Source: Stagnihabitans lacustris
GTDB lineage: Bacteria > Pseudomonadota > Alphaproteobacteria > Rhodobacterales > Rhodobacteraceae
Assembly: GCF_025950525.1 (NCBI RefSeq)
Contig: NZ_JAPDGS010000002.1
Coordinates: forward strand, 372,001-436,000
Reading direction: 5' to 3'
Length of the DNA stretch: 64,000 nt
Positions within the stretch are counted from its first letter, which is position 1. Every line of letters starts with the position of its first letter. Below, piece after piece: positions 9,533 through 19,560 of the stretch. The translations under genes and the position numbers were made by a program. A model generated the notes under the pieces. It did no database searches, had not been told where the DNA came from, and saw only the letters and a program-made list of their open reading frames with translations.

Positions 9533-10117
9533 TTACCCCCAAAGCCGGGCCTCGCGGCGGATCAGAAAGGCGCGGGCCTCGTTCAGGTCCAGCGTCGGAA
9601 AGAAGCTGTCCATCATCAGGGGACCGGTGCCCTCGATCACGCCGGGACAGCGCAGCATGACGCCGGAATTGGCGAAAACCACCTCTTCGTCGGCAAAAAG
9701 CGGGGTGATGATCTCTTCGGTCAGGGCGCGCCTTGTGACGAAAGGCAGCACGGACAGCGCCTCGGAGGGGATCAGCACAAAGGGAGCGGCACCGATCTGC
9801 GGATCATCCAGCGTGGACACCAAAAGCGGCTGGCGCGGCAACAGGCACAGGTCGGAACAGGCGTCCAGATAGCCGCCCGGCAGATGCCAAGCCTGAACCT
9901 GCGCCGTGCGCCGATCAAGGCCAAGGATGCGCGCCAGACCTCCGTCCAGCGTATAGATCCGGTCGCCGCGGTTCAGGGCGGTGACATCCTGCCAGCCCCT
10001 TTCGGTCTCGACCCTTGTGCCCGCCATCAGCCCGGTCAGGACCGGTGCTTCGGTGGCAACCATGGGCGGCACGATCTCGCAGACATCGGCCAGCTTGGTG
10101 AAATCTTTCATGAACAT
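9533..10117 (-). CDS. Hint domain-containing protein, probably splicing-inactive
   Basis: The start at 10117 (MFMKDFTKL) follows GGAGG by eight bases and gives 194 residues. Residues about 28-140 resemble the Hint (Hedgehog/intein) fold common in Rhodobacterales: TGLMAGTRVETERGWQDV, then LNRGDRIYTLDGG and LPRQPLLVST. The Cys that normally begins the fold (as in CFTPGT) is replaced in TGLMAGT, so autoprocessing is not expected. The protein ends shortly after the fold. Function is unknown. Confidence 0.7.
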   Translation of the reverse strand: MFMKDFTKLADVCEIVPPMVATEAPVLTGLMAGTRVETERGWQDVTALNRGDRIYTLDGGLARILGLDRRTAQVQAWHLPGGYLDACSDLCLLPRQPLLVSTLDDPQIGAAPFVLIPSEALSVLPFVTRRALTEEIITPLFADEEVVFANSGVMLRCPGVIEGTGPLMMDSFFPTLDLNEARAFLIRREARLWG

Positions 10118-10346
10118 GGGCTTGTCCTCCGGTTTTAACCTCTGTGGCGCCCCCGCTTCCCAGTGCCCAATCCACTCCTGAATCTTGCCTTTATTTCGAC
10201 GCAGCGGCGACATCATCGCGGCTTTGTCCACACGAACACCACAATCCCGCCCGAAGCCTTTACGGCCTGTCGGAAGGGTCCACAGATTAGCATGTCATTA
10301 AGCACAATCGGGGCGCTGCCCGGGGCTCGAATCAGACGATTCGCGC

Positions 10347-11189
10347 CTATCCCCTGCGCGTCAGCAGGGCGATGCCGCAGGCGACGATGACGGCCGATCC
10401 GGCCAAAGTCATGGCATCAGGATGTTCGCCAAAGGCCAGGACGGACAGGATCAGGGCAAAGACAAGGCGGGAATAGCGAAAGGGGGTGACGGCGGCGACC
10501 TCTCCGGTGCGCATGGCGGTGGTCAGCGCGCCGTAACCCGCGACGCCAAAGACGATGGCGCCCAGGATCAGGCCGGGGGTCGCGATGGGTTTGAACCCGG
10601 TCCAGAAGGACAGGACCACCCCCGCCATGGCCAAGACGCCGAACCCCGCCGTCCCCAGTTGCGCATTGGACAGGCCCAAGGGCGCGGCCCGTGTCGCAAG
10701 GTCACGCCCGGCAAAGCCCAGCATCCCCACGACGGCCAGCAAAGACAGCGGCGTAAAGGCCTCTCCGCCCGGGCGGATGATCGCCAGCACGGCCAGGAAC
10801 CCGATCCCGGTCAGCGCCCAGCGAAACGCCCCGACCCTTTCGCCAAACAGCACCGCTGCCGCCGGCACCACGATCAAGGGCGTCGCCTGCAGGATGGCAG
10901 AGGTCGATGACAAAGGCGTCAGCGCAATCGCCAGCGCGTAAAACAGCCGCCCGGTGATTTCAAAGGCCGACCTGATCGCCATGGTCCGCGTCAGCACCGT
11001 GCGCGGCAAGGGCGCCTCGCCGCGCCGCAGGGCCAGCAAAGCAAAGACCGCCATCCCGGCCAGCCCCTCGGTCAACAGGATCTGCCCCAAAGGCACCGAC
11101 CCCGCCGCCGTTTTCAGAAAGGCGTCCTCGATGGCGAAACCCGCCATCGAGGCCATCATCCAGCACGCGCCCCGCAGATTGGGGGTCAC
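10347..11189 (-). CDS. DMT family transporter (EamA)
   Basis: This 280-residue membrane protein has about ten hydrophobic helices in two EamA repeats, the first containing [26 protein letters not shown] and the second [19 protein letters not shown]. Such drug/metabolite transporters export or import small metabolites; the substrate cannot be told. The GTG start at 11189 overlaps the dapA stop (GTGA), giving [10 protein letters not shown]; the frame is open upstream inside dapA but coupling favours the GTG. Confidence 0.85.
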   Translation of the reverse strand: MTPNLRGACWMMASMAGFAIEDAFLKTAAGSVPLGQILLTEGLAGMAVFALLALRRGEAPLPRTVLTRTMAIRSAFEITGRLFYALAIALTPLSSTSAILQATPLIVVPAAAVLFGERVGAFRWALTGIGFLAVLAIIRPGGEAFTPLSLLAVVGMLGFAGRDLATRAAPLGLSNAQLGTAGFGVLAMAGVVLSFWTGFKPIATPGLILGAIVFGVAGYGALTTAMRTGEVAAVTPFRYSRLVFALILSVLAFGEHPDAMTLAGSAVIVACGIALLTRRG

Positions 11190-12058
11190 AGGATGCCCGC
11201 GAACTCCATCGCCGCGCGGATCTTGGCTTTGGTGCCATCGGTCAGGCCGACCAGCGGCAAACGCACCTCTTCGCTGCATTTGCCCAACAGCGAGAGGCCA
11301 TATTTCGCCCCCGCCAAGCCCGGCTCGATAAAGATCGCCTCATGCAGCGGCATCAGACGGTCCTGATACTCCAGCGCCTTGGCGTAATCACCCTTCAGCG
11401 TCGCTTCCTGGAACGCGGCACAAAGCTTCGGCGCGACATTCGCCGTGACCGAGATGCAGCCCACCCCGCCATGCGCGTTAAAGCCCAAAGCGGTCGCATC
11501 CTCGCCCGAAAGCTGGATGAAGTCGCGGCCACAGGCGGCACGCTGCTGGCTGACCCGCTCGATCTTGCCGGTGGCATCCTTGACGCCGATGATCCGCGGC
11601 AGACGCGCCAGAACGCCCATCGTCTCGGGCGTCATGTCAACCACCGACCGGCCGGGGATGTTATAGATCACGATCGGCAAAGTGCAGGCGTCATGCAGCG
11701 CGGTGAAATGCGCGATCAACCCGGCCTGGGTCGGCTTGTTGTAATAGGGCGTCACGACCAGGGCCGCATCGGCGCCCACGGCCTCGGCATGGCGGATCAG
11801 GCCGATCCCCTCGGCGGTGTTGTTCGACCCGGCGCCGGCGATGACCTGGATGCGGCCACGGACGGCCTTGATGACCTCTTCGACCACCTGGCGATGCTCT
11901 TCATGGGACAGGGTCGGGCTTTCCCCGGTCGTGCCCACCGGCACAAGGCCATGCGTGCCCTGTTCGATATGCCATTCGACCAGGTGTTTCAGCGCGTCCA
12001 GATCCAGGGCGCCGTTCTTGAACGGCGTGACCAAGGCAGGGAAGGACCCTTTGAACAT
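11186..12058 (-). CDS. dapA: 4-hydroxy-tetrahydrodipicolinate synthase
   Basis: This 290-residue DapA condenses pyruvate with aspartate semialdehyde in lysine and diaminopimelate synthesis. The start at 12058 ([13 protein letters not shown]) follows AAAGGAG. Visible motifs are [12 protein letters not shown], the YYNKPTQ stretch, the catalytic tyrosine in [10 protein letters not shown], and the Schiff-base lysine in IGVKDATG. It is the first gene of a two-gene operon with the DMT transporter and diverges from the lytic transglycosylase gene. Confidence 0.97.
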   Translation of the reverse strand: MFKGSFPALVTPFKNGALDLDALKHLVEWHIEQGTHGLVPVGTTGESPTLSHEEHRQVVEEVIKAVRGRIQVIAGAGSNNTAEGIGLIRHAEAVGADAALVVTPYYNKPTQAGLIAHFTALHDACTLPIVIYNIPGRSVVDMTPETMGVLARLPRIIGVKDATGKIERVSQQRAACGRDFIQLSGEDATALGFNAHGGVGCISVTANVAPKLCAAFQEATLKGDYAKALEYQDRLMPLHEAIFIEPGLAGAKYGLSLLGKCSEEVRLPLVGLTDGTKAKIRAAMEFAGIL

Positions 12059-12202
12059 GGTAACGTCTCCTTTGGGATCTGGGCCGGATTCGGGCCGCGG
12101 AACAAGTGCGCCTTCCTTAACGGTCCGGCGGGCTCTTGCCAAGCGCGGCTGTTCACGGGAAATCCAGTTGTGGCCCGGAGCCGCTTGGGGCAGGTTCCCC
12201 CT

Positions 12203-14131
12203 ATGACCCGCATCATTCCGATCTTCTCCGCCGTGGCGCTTGCCGCGATCCTCTCTCTGTCATCCGCAAGGGCTGACGAGGCCTCGGCGTTGGCCGCAGC
12301 CCAAAGGCTGGCCGATGCCAAGGACTGGCCCGCCGCCGCCGCGGTTCAGGGCACGACCGCCGCCACGATCATCGAATGGCAACGCCTGCGCGCGGGCGAC
12401 GGCAAGTTGGGCGACTATGAGGCCTTCCTCGCCCGCCATCCCGATTGGCCCGGCCTTCCCCTGCTGCGGGAAAAGGGCGAGGCGGCGGTGGCCCGGTCCT
12501 CTACCCCCGACCGCGTCATCGCCTATTTCGGCGCCCAAGCCCCCGCGACTGCCAAAGGTGCCCTGGCCCTGGCCGCCGCCCTGCAAGCCAAGGGGCAAAA
12601 GACCCAGGCGGATGAGGTCATGACCCGCGCCTGGATCGACCTGGAATTCACCGCCGAGGATCAGGCGGCGGCGCTTGCCGCCCATGGCCCCGCGCTGCAG
12701 GTCGCCCATGACCTGCGGCTGGATCGCCTGCTCTGGGCGGGCGACCGTGCCGCCGAGGCCGCGCGGATGCTGGACCTCGTCTCGCCGGGCTGGCAGGCCC
12801 TGGCCCGCGCCCGCATCGCCCTGCGCGCCGACCGGGAGGGCGTCACGGCCCTGGTCAAAGCCATCCCCGCTCCGCAAGCGCAAGATCCGGGCCTGGCCTT
12901 CGACCGCTTCCTGTATCGGATGCGGCACGACAGCTATGCCGATGCCGCGACCCTGATCCTGGAGCGGTCAACCTCGGCCCGCGCCTTGGGCGACCCCAAG
13001 GCCTGGGCCGACAAGCGCGCCAGCCTGACCCGCTGGCTGATCCGCAACAATGACCCCAAGACCGCCTACCGGGTCGCGGCCTCGCACCAGCTAACCGCGC
13101 TGGAGGACCGCGCCGATCTGGAATTCCTGGCGGGCTTCATAGCCTTGCGCAAACTGGGCGACCCGGCCCGCGCCCTGACGCATTTCCAGCACCTGACCCA
13201 GGCCGGCACCGCGATCACCAAGGCCCGCGGCTATTACTGGATGGCAAGGGCGCAAGAGGCGATGGGCGACCCCAAGGCCAAGGCCAGCTATCAGGAGGCC
13301 GCCCGGCACCAGACCTCGTATTACGGGCTTCTGGCGGCCGAGAAACTGGGGCTTTCGCTGGACAAGGCGCTGGTCTCGAACGCCCCGCCACCGGGCGACT
13401 GGCAGGCGCTGTCGGGATCAACCGTCCTGCAGGCCGCTCGCCTTCTGGCAAGTGCCGGCAACGACCAGCTGTCGGCCCGCTTTCTGTTGCACATGGCCGA
13501 AAGCCTGTCTGATGCGCAACTGGGCGCGCTCGCCGCCATGTCGCTGAAAGACGGCCACTACCGCAGCGCCGTCCTGCTGGCCAAGGCCGCGGCCGAACGA
13601 GGCACGATCCTGCCCGGCGCCTATTTCCCCATCCCCGACATGGTGCCCGACCAGTTGAGGGTCAGCCGCGCCCTCGCCCTCGCCATCGCGCGCCGCGAAA
13701 GCGAGTTCGACCCCCGCGCCCGGTCTTCCGCCGGCGCGCTCGGCCTGATGCAGGTCCTGCCCACCACGGGGGCCAAGGTCGCCAAGGACATCGGCATCCC
13801 CCATTCCGAAAGCAAACTGGGATCTGACCCGGCCTATAACGTGCAAATCGGCGCGGCCTATCTGCGCGAGATGGCGGATCAATTCGGCCCCTCGGTCGCG
13901 CTGATTGCCAGCGGATACAACGCCGGCCCCCGCCGCCCCGCCGCCTGGATCGAGGCCTTTGGCGACCCGCGCAGCCCCTCGGTCGATGTGGTGGATTGGG
14001 TAGAGACCATCCCCTTCACCGAAACCCGCACCTATGTGATGCGCGTCACCGAAGGCGTGGTGATCTACCGCGCCAAACTGAAAGGCGCGTCCGGCCCGGT
14101 CCGCATCACCACGGAACTCACCGGGAGATAA
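12203..14131 (+). CDS. Soluble lytic murein transglycosylase (Slt70-like)
   Basis: This 642-residue periplasmic enzyme begins with a signal peptide ([20 protein letters not shown], cleaved near residue 24). A long alpha-helical superhelix resembling TPR repeats follows (about 30-460). The C-terminal SLT domain holds the catalytic glutamate E499 in [13 protein letters not shown], then [14 protein letters not shown] and IASGYNAGP. It cleaves glycan strands to 1,6-anhydro-muropeptides. Length and architecture match Slt70. The frame is open far upstream on the strand opposite dapA, but the signal peptide fixes the start at 12203. Confidence 0.94.
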   Translation: MTRIIPIFSAVALAAILSLSSARADEASALAAAQRLADAKDWPAAAAVQGTTAATIIEWQRLRAGDGKLGDYEAFLARHPDWPGLPLLREKGEAAVARSSTPDRVIAYFGAQAPATAKGALALAAALQAKGQKTQADEVMTRAWIDLEFTAEDQAAALAAHGPALQVAHDLRLDRLLWAGDRAAEAARMLDLVSPGWQALARARIALRADREGVTALVKAIPAPQAQDPGLAFDRFLYRMRHDSYADAATLILERSTSARALGDPKAWADKRASLTRWLIRNNDPKTAYRVAASHQLTALEDRADLEFLAGFIALRKLGDPARALTHFQHLTQAGTAITKARGYYWMARAQEAMGDPKAKASYQEAARHQTSYYGLLAAEKLGLSLDKALVSNAPPPGDWQALSGSTVLQAARLLASAGNDQLSARFLLHMAESLSDAQLGALAAMSLKDGHYRSAVLLAKAAAERGTILPGAYFPIPDMVPDQLRVSRALALAIARRESEFDPRARSSAGALGLMQVLPTTGAKVAKDIGIPHSESKLGSDPAYNVQIGAAYLREMADQFGPSVALIASGYNAGPRRPAAWIEAFGDPRSPSVDVVDWVETIPFTETRTYVMRVTEGVVIYRAKLKGASGPVRITTELTGR

Positions 14132-14158
14132 GGCGCGGCACCAAAAGACCGCCCCCCC

Positions 14159-14211
14159 CTTTCATACTGACTCAAATATCTCTCGGGGGTCCGGGGGCAG
14201 ACAGCCCCCGG
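14159..14211. repeat. TTTCATACTG repeat unit with terminator-like hairpin
   Basis: CTTTCATACTG at 14159-14169 is followed by CAAATATCTC and GGGGG, one half of a dispersed intergenic repeat also seen near 23.8 kb and 61.1 kb. Next comes the hairpin CCGGGGGC-AGACA-GCCCCCGG (14191-14211) between the convergent transglycosylase and folC genes, where it could act as a bidirectional transcription barrier. Confidence 0.6.
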
Positions 14212-14226
14212 CGCTTTCCGCGAAAG

Positions 14227-15492
14227 CTACCCGTTCTCGCGCAGGACCGTCCCCGCCAGATACAGCGACCCACAGATCAGGACCCGCGCGCCGGGTTCCA
14301 CGGCCGCAATCTCGCTCAAAGCCTCGGCGACCGAGCCCGAGACCGTCGCCTTGATCCCGGCCGCCCGCGCGGCCTCGCAGGTCACTTCGGCAGGCAGCGT
14401 GTTCGCCTCGCCGGGGATGGAGACCGCGCGCAGGGTCTCGGCGACCGGCGCCAGGGGCTCCATATAACCGCGGACATCCTTGGTGTTGATCATGCCGCAG
14501 ATCATATGCGTCGGCCGCCGTGTCATCCGCGCCAGGGTCGAGGCCACGGCCTGCCCTCCTGCCGGATTGTGCCCGCCGTCCAGCCACAATTCCACCCGAG
14601 GGGCCAGATCGACCAGGGGGCCAGACTTCAACCGCTGCATCCGGGCGGGCCAAAAGGCGCGCGTCACCGCCGCCTCACAGGCCGCAGGACTGGCGCCCAA
14701 CGACCGCAAAGCCATCAGCGCCGCGCCGGCATTTTGCACCTGATGCGGCCCGGGCAGGTTCGGCAAGGGCAGGTCCAGAAGCCCGTTGTCATCCTGAAAC
14801 ACCATGCGGCCATGTTCCTCATGGACATGCCAATGCTGACCAAAGGCCAGCACCGGCGCGCCCAGCCGCATGGCCCGCGCCTCGATGACCGCAAGCCCCT
14901 CGTCGGTCTGCGGCCCGATGATCACCGGCACGCCCCGCTTGATGATGCCGGCCTTTTCAAAGGCGATCTCGGGCAGCGTTTCGCCCAGATATTGCTGATG
15001 GTCGATCGACACCGGGGTGATGATCGACAGCGCCGGACGCGTCACCACATTGGTCGCATCCAACCGCCCGCCCAGACCCACCTCCAACAGCGTGTAATCC
15101 GCAGGCACCCGGGAAAAGGCCAAAAACGCCGCGCAGGTGGTGATCTCGAAGAACGTGATCGACCCTTCGCCATTCAGCGCCATGCATTCGTCCAGCAGCG
15201 CGGTCAGCGCGTCTTCGGTGATCAGCGCGCCGGCCAGCCGGATGCGTTCATGGAACCAGGCCAGATGCGGTGAGGTATAGGCATGGACCGCCTTGCCATC
15301 CGCCTCCAGCCCCGCGCGGATCATGGCCTGGGTCGACCCCTTGCCATTGGTCCCGGCGATATGGATCACCGGGGGCAAGGACCGCTCCGGGTTGCCCATG
15401 GCGGCCAAAAGCCGTTCGACCCGGTCCATCGTCAGGTCGATGATCTTGGGGTGGAAGGCCGTCATCCGGGCCAGGATCGCATCCGAACTCAT
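14227..15492 (-). CDS. folC: Bifunctional folylpolyglutamate synthase/dihydrofolate synthase
   Basis: This 421-residue ATP-dependent ligase of the Mur/FolC family carries the P-loop HIAGTNGKGST near residue 45, the YTSPHL folate loop, the LEVGLGGRLDATNVV Mg-binding block and a C-terminal domain beginning WPARMQRL. It adds glutamate to dihydropteroate and to folates. Its start overlaps the accD stop (ATGA), the usual accD-folC operon of alphaproteobacteria. Confidence 0.96.
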   Translation of the reverse strand: MSSDAILARMTAFHPKIIDLTMDRVERLLAAMGNPERSLPPVIHIAGTNGKGSTQAMIRAGLEADGKAVHAYTSPHLAWFHERIRLAGALITEDALTALLDECMALNGEGSITFFEITTCAAFLAFSRVPADYTLLEVGLGGRLDATNVVTRPALSIITPVSIDHQQYLGETLPEIAFEKAGIIKRGVPVIIGPQTDEGLAVIEARAMRLGAPVLAFGQHWHVHEEHGRMVFQDDNGLLDLPLPNLPGPHQVQNAGAALMALRSLGASPAACEAAVTRAFWPARMQRLKSGPLVDLAPRVELWLDGGHNPAGGQAVASTLARMTRRPTHMICGMINTKDVRGYMEPLAPVAETLRAVSIPGEANTLPAEVTCEAARAAGIKATVSGSVAEALSEIAAVEPGARVLICGSLYLAGTVLRENG

Positions 15493-16385
15493 TTTGCGGC
15501 CGCAGGAGGCGCCACAAGCTCGCCCTTGATGGCGGGCGGTTGGCCCGTCAACATGCGCAGGATGGTGACAAGTTCATCCTTCATGTCGCGGCGATGGGTC
15601 ACGCGGTCCAACATGCCGTGGTCCAACAGGTATTCGGCGCGCTGAAAGCCTTCGGGCAGTTTCTCGCGGATGGTTTGTTCGATGACGCGGGGGCCGGCAA
15701 AGCAGATCAGCGCATTGGGCTCGGCCATCTGGACATCGCCCAACATGGCATAAGAGGCCGTCACGCCCCCGGTCGTCGGATGGGTCAAGACGGTGATATA
15801 GGGCAGCCGCGCCTCACGGACCATCTGCACCGCGACGGTCGTGCGGGGCATCTGCATCAGGGAGAGGATGCCCTCTTGCATCCGCGCGCCCCCGGCTGCG
15901 GTGAACACGACCAAAGGCCGCTTGTGTTTGACCGCCGCCTGAGCCGCCGCCACCATCGCGTTGCCGACGAACATCCCCATCGACCCGGCCATAAAGCTGA
16001 AGTCTTGGGCCACGGCGACGATGGGGGTGCGGTTGATCTCGCCCTCGGCGACCAACATCGCCTCACGCTCGCCGCTGGCCTTTTGCGCGGCCTTCAGCCG
16101 GTCGGGGTATTTCTTCTGGTCGCGGAAATGCAGCGGGTCCACGATGGGCTCGGGCACCTTCACCTCGGTGAAAATCCCGCCATCGAACAGCGCCGTGAAC
16201 CGTTCCCGCGGGCTGATCGCCATATGGTGATCGCAATTGCTGCAAACGTTCAGATTGTCCGCCAGTTCGCGATGGAACAGCATCGTCCCACATTCCGGGC
16301 ACTTGGTCCACAGATTGTCGGGCGTTTCGCGCCGCGAGAAGAGCGAGTTGATCTTCGGGCGGACGTAATTGGTGATCCAGTTCAT
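15489..16385 (-). CDS. accD: Acetyl-CoA carboxylase carboxyltransferase subunit beta
   Basis: This 298-residue beta subunit transfers carboxyl from biotin to acetyl-CoA in fatty acid synthesis. The N-terminal zinc ribbon is complete (C29, C32, C48, C51 in CPECG..CSNC). The crotonase-like core has FTAAGGARMQEGILSLMQM and LTHPTTGGVTASYAMLGD. It is co-transcribed with folC through a four-base overlap. Length is slightly short of the usual 300-315 residues. Confidence 0.96.
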   Translation of the reverse strand: MNWITNYVRPKINSLFSRRETPDNLWTKCPECGTMLFHRELADNLNVCSNCDHHMAISPRERFTALFDGGIFTEVKVPEPIVDPLHFRDQKKYPDRLKAAQKASGEREAMLVAEGEINRTPIVAVAQDFSFMAGSMGMFVGNAMVAAAQAAVKHKRPLVVFTAAGGARMQEGILSLMQMPRTTVAVQMVREARLPYITVLTHPTTGGVTASYAMLGDVQMAEPNALICFAGPRVIEQTIREKLPEGFQRAEYLLDHGMLDRVTHRRDMKDELVTILRMLTGQPPAIKGELVAPPAAAK

Positions 16386-16448
16386 GAAGGCTGGCCTTTT
16401 CGGTCATTCTGCTGGCCCCGAAATAAGCCCTGCGCCCGGGAAAAGCAA

Positions 16449-17348
16449 TCAGACCCTAAGTGCCAGCCGCGCAGAAAGCCATCCGACGGCCAGCATCAGG
16501 AAATCCAGACCCAGCCAGGGCAGCGCCGAGGCCGCCCCCAGGTCCAGCGTTTGCAGCGCCAGACCGTTCATCGGCCCCTTCAGCCCGACCAGGAAGATCC
16601 CCTGCGCCAGCATCGCCGCCTGCAGGCCGATGGCCGCGCCAAGGCCTCCGGTTCGCGCCGTCAGATCGGCACAGGCGGCCGAGAAGGCGAGGCTCCACAG
16701 GATCGACAGCGCCGCCAGATCGCCCACCGCCGCGGGCGCGCCCTGCAACAGCGCGAACAGCGCGGCAGGCAGGCCCATCCAGACCCAAGAGGCCTGCCAC
16801 CGCGCCGCCAACTGCTGCTGCAGGAACCCGCGAAAGATCATCTCGGAGGCCGCGGCCGTGACCACCATGCCGGGCAGGGCCAGGGGCGCCCAGGCCAGCA
16901 CCGTTGCGGGGTCCTGCCCTGGCGTCAGCGCGGGATCGGCGGGCAGGATGAACAGCGCCAGCCCCACAAGGCCAAGCGGCGCGAAGCCCGCCGCAAGGTC
17001 GCGGGGCAACCGTGCAAGGGGGCCCAGAAGGCTTGGCAGGCCGCGCCCCGTCACCAAGGCCAGCGCCAACAGAAAGGCGCCCCCCATCGGCAGCGACAGC
17101 CACAGGCTTCCGGTCACGCCCAGCGGCGTCACGCCATAGGTCAGGTTGGCCAGCGCCACCATGCCAAAGACCGGCCCATACCAGGCCCGCACCGCCTCGG
17201 TCAGCAGGACATGGGCCAGGTCTTGCAAGATCACCCACAGGACCAGAACGGCCAACAGCCGCCAAGGCTCTGCCGTGGCCCGGGCCGGCGCGGCATAGGC
17301 CGTCAGCGGCGCATAGGCCGCCACATGATCGGGCAGGGGGTCGGACAT
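16449..17348 (-). CDS. CPBP family (Abi-like) membrane protein with altered active-site motifs
   Basis: This 299-residue protein has seven or eight hydrophobic segments. The segment ASEMIFRGFLQQQL near residue 165 corresponds to motif 1 of CPBP intramembrane proteases (normally EExxxR), but one Glu is Ser. The following helix LFALLQGAP corresponds to motif 2 (FxxxH) with His replaced by Gln. It may therefore be a non-catalytic relative. No partner gene is evident; it lies upstream of accD on the same strand but is separated by about 60 bases. Confidence 0.7.
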   Translation of the reverse strand: MSDPLPDHVAAYAPLTAYAAPARATAEPWRLLAVLVLWVILQDLAHVLLTEAVRAWYGPVFGMVALANLTYGVTPLGVTGSLWLSLPMGGAFLLALALVTGRGLPSLLGPLARLPRDLAAGFAPLGLVGLALFILPADPALTPGQDPATVLAWAPLALPGMVVTAAASEMIFRGFLQQQLAARWQASWVWMGLPAALFALLQGAPAAVGDLAALSILWSLAFSAACADLTARTGGLGAAIGLQAAMLAQGIFLVGLKGPMNGLALQTLDLGAASALPWLGLDFLMLAVGWLSARLALRV

Positions 17349-17479
17349 CTGGGTTCCATGGGCAAAGGCGCCCTTAGCCTACCCCCGCGAGGCCGGGGGT
17401 GCAACCGCGGCGCCCTCTTGCCCCTTGCCCCCCACCCCGGGCGCGGTCTATCGCTGTCAGGCACAATCCCGGACCCGAC

Positions 17480-18076
17480 ATGCGCCCCTTTCTGGCCCTG
17501 CCCCTGCTCCTTGCCGCCTGCCAGCTGTCCTTGCCGCCCCTGCCGGGCATCGGCCTGCGCGAGCTGAAGATCCTGGACAAGACGGTGACGGTCGCGGCCC
17601 CCCGCGGCTATTGCATCGACCCCGATGCCTCGGTCGACCGCGGCGAAGCGGTGGTCGTGCTGATCGGCCGTTGCACCGCAGGCGGCCAGGTCGCCGCGGC
17701 GCTGCTGTCGATGACCCTGGGCGAGCCCGGATCGGCCGGCGTCCTGGCCGCCGGCCCCGAGACCCTGGCGCAATTCTTCACCTCGACCCCGGGGCGCAAG
17801 CTTTTGGCACGCGACGGGGTGGCGGCCCATGTCGTTGTCACCGAAGCCAAGGTGGGCGAGGGCTCGCTTTTCCTGCGGCTGACCGACCAAGAGGCGGGGG
17901 ATTACTGGCGCGCCATCTCGGGGATCAGGGGGCGGCTGGTGACGATCTCGGCCTCGGGCGCGCCGGGGGCGCCTTTGACGCCGGAGCAGGGGTTCAAACT
18001 GGTGCTGGAAACCGTCGAATTGCTGGAGCGCCGCAATCCCGACCACGCCCCGCCCGCAAGGCCTGCGATCCCTTAA
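17480..18076 (+). CDS. Hypothetical lipoprotein
   Basis: The ATG at 17480 gives 198 residues with a lipoprotein signal peptide (MRPFLALPLLLAAC, lipobox LLAAC, lipidated Cys14). The mature part begins with a proline-rich linker and then an alpha/beta region with YCIDPDASV and VVVLIGRC, which supply two cysteines. No family is recognised with certainty; similar proteins occur in Rhodobacterales. It ends about 70 bases before the DUF6478 gene. Confidence 0.75.
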   Translation: MRPFLALPLLLAACQLSLPPLPGIGLRELKILDKTVTVAAPRGYCIDPDASVDRGEAVVVLIGRCTAGGQVAAALLSMTLGEPGSAGVLAAGPETLAQFFTSTPGRKLLARDGVAAHVVVTEAKVGEGSLFLRLTDQEAGDYWRAISGIRGRLVTISASGAPGAPLTPEQGFKLVLETVELLERRNPDHAPPARPAIP

Positions 18077-18148
18077 AGGGGTTGGAACCTTAAGCATTTT
18101 CCGGCAAGAAGAGAATCGTTTCCCATTTGGGGACAATAGCGGGGGCAG

Positions 18149-18922
18149 ATGGCAAAGCGCCGTATCAGTCTGGTGGATCGGTTGCTGTTTCGGCGCGGGC
18201 TGAAGCGCTGGACCTCTTATGGCGAATTGGCCATCGAGACCGATTTGGCGACGCTGTCGCGGTTGACCCATTGGGCGCGGGCCTTGCGGCGCCATCTGGA
18301 CCGGGTGATTCACGCAGCAGAGTTCCGCATGGCGCTGCCGCTGATCGGGTCCAGCGCGATGCGCAAGCCCCTGGGGACCGACTGGTCCTGGCGGCCCGAA
18401 CTGTGGCGCGGTCCGCTGGCGCTTCCGGGCATGGCCTCGGTTCCGGCGCGTGCCCCGGTGGGCGAGGGCACGACGATCTTTCACGACTGCCGCCGGTCGG
18501 AACTGACGATCCGCCAGATCCGCAACACCCGCGAAAGCGACATCGCGCCCTTTGGCTTTCGGATGGATGTGTTCCGCTTTGACGGCTCTTTCCTGTCGCT
18601 GGTGCTGGACCTGCCCGAAGAGGCCGCCCGCGGCCTGAAACTGCGCCACATGATCCGGCTTGATGTCATCGTCGAGATGGAAAAGCCGCTGGAGATTTTT
18701 GCCCGGCTGAACATCAAGCATGGGCCGAATGTCGAACAGATCGTGCGCGAACTGCCCTTGGCCGAAGAAGAGGTCATGGTGGAATTCGACCTGGCTTATT
18801 CCAAGATCAACGAAAAGCGGGTCGAAAAGCTGTGGGTCGATCTGATCTTTGAGGGCCCCGAGATGAACCAGGTGATCTTGCGAGATGTCACCTTGTCGCG
18901 CCGGCCCCGCGCGGAATTGTAA
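18149..18922 (+). CDS. DUF6478 family protein
   Basis: This 257-residue cytoplasmic protein, with no signal peptide or membrane span, matches my recollection of DUF6478, a family found in Rhodobacterales. It starts with a basic segment (MAKRRISLVDRLLFRRGLKR), has WSWRPELWRGPL near residue 78, and ends in a beta-rich region including MIRLDVIVEMEKPLEIFARL. Its function is unknown. The next gene follows after 29 bases on the same strand and is probably co-transcribed. Confidence 0.78.
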   Translation: MAKRRISLVDRLLFRRGLKRWTSYGELAIETDLATLSRLTHWARALRRHLDRVIHAAEFRMALPLIGSSAMRKPLGTDWSWRPELWRGPLALPGMASVPARAPVGEGTTIFHDCRRSELTIRQIRNTRESDIAPFGFRMDVFRFDGSFLSLVLDLPEEAARGLKLRHMIRLDVIVEMEKPLEIFARLNIKHGPNVEQIVRELPLAEEEVMVEFDLAYSKINEKRVEKLWVDLIFEGPEMNQVILRDVTLSRRPRAEL

Positions 18923-18951
18923 ACACGACCGATTTGTAAAGCGGAGAACAG

Positions 18952-19302
18952 ATGCAAGCCACGCTGACCAAGACCCGCATCCGCGAGGGCGTCTGGCAAG
19001 GGGTCCTGACCGGCCCGGCCGAGGGGCTGGAGGTCACGCTTCTGGGCGCCCGGATCGAGGGCGTCACCGTGGTGCCTTGCGAGGGCGGCCACGAAGTCTG
19101 CGTGCCGATCCCCGCCGCGGTGCTGAATGACGGGGTCCAGACCTTTGTGATCGCGCAGGGCAGCGAGGTTCTGACCCATTTCACCATCATCACCGGCGTG
19201 GCGATGGAAGACGACCTGCGCGCCGAGATCGACCTTCTGCGCGCCGAACTCGACATGCTGAAACGCGCCTTCCGCCGCCATTGCGTCGAAACCGCGGTCT
19301 AG
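18952..19302 (+). CDS. Conserved hypothetical protein next to DUF6478
   Basis: This 116-residue protein has a beta-rich first part (residues 1-80) and a C-terminal coiled-coil-like helix (DDLRAEIDLLRAELDMLKRAF). It is acidic, cytoplasmic and without recognisable enzymatic motifs. It lies 29 bases after the DUF6478 gene with GGAG just upstream of the start. The helix suggests oligomerisation, possibly with the preceding protein. No function can be assigned. Confidence 0.75.
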   Translation: MQATLTKTRIREGVWQGVLTGPAEGLEVTLLGARIEGVTVVPCEGGHEVCVPIPAAVLNDGVQTFVIAQGSEVLTHFTIITGVAMEDDLRAEIDLLRAELDMLKRAFRRHCVETAV

Positions 19303-19560
19303 GGCGGTCTGGTTGCGCGGCGTCGCCCGGGGTATCCAACGGGTCTGGGCGGGGCCCCGGGCTACGCCGCTTTGCCCGTGACCCACCACGCCTTTGACCT
19401 GCGGGCGTTAACCCTTCCATAACCAAGACGGCGGCGAAATGTTTCCCCGCCGCAAACGATCCCCCAGAATACCCCGGAAGTGTCTTTGACCTGCCGCGAT
19501 CTTGCCCCAATCCGGGATCAATCCTGCAGCATCACTCCGACTGATCGCCTGGGGGTAACA

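Noticed and set aside
11342..12202. Long upstream extension of the lytic transglycosylase frame
   Set aside because: It runs antisense to dapA; the signal peptide at 12203 marks the real start.
15540..17567. 675-codon plus-strand frame
   Set aside because: It is antisense to accD and the CPBP-like gene; composition is arginine, histidine and proline rich, as in shadow frames.
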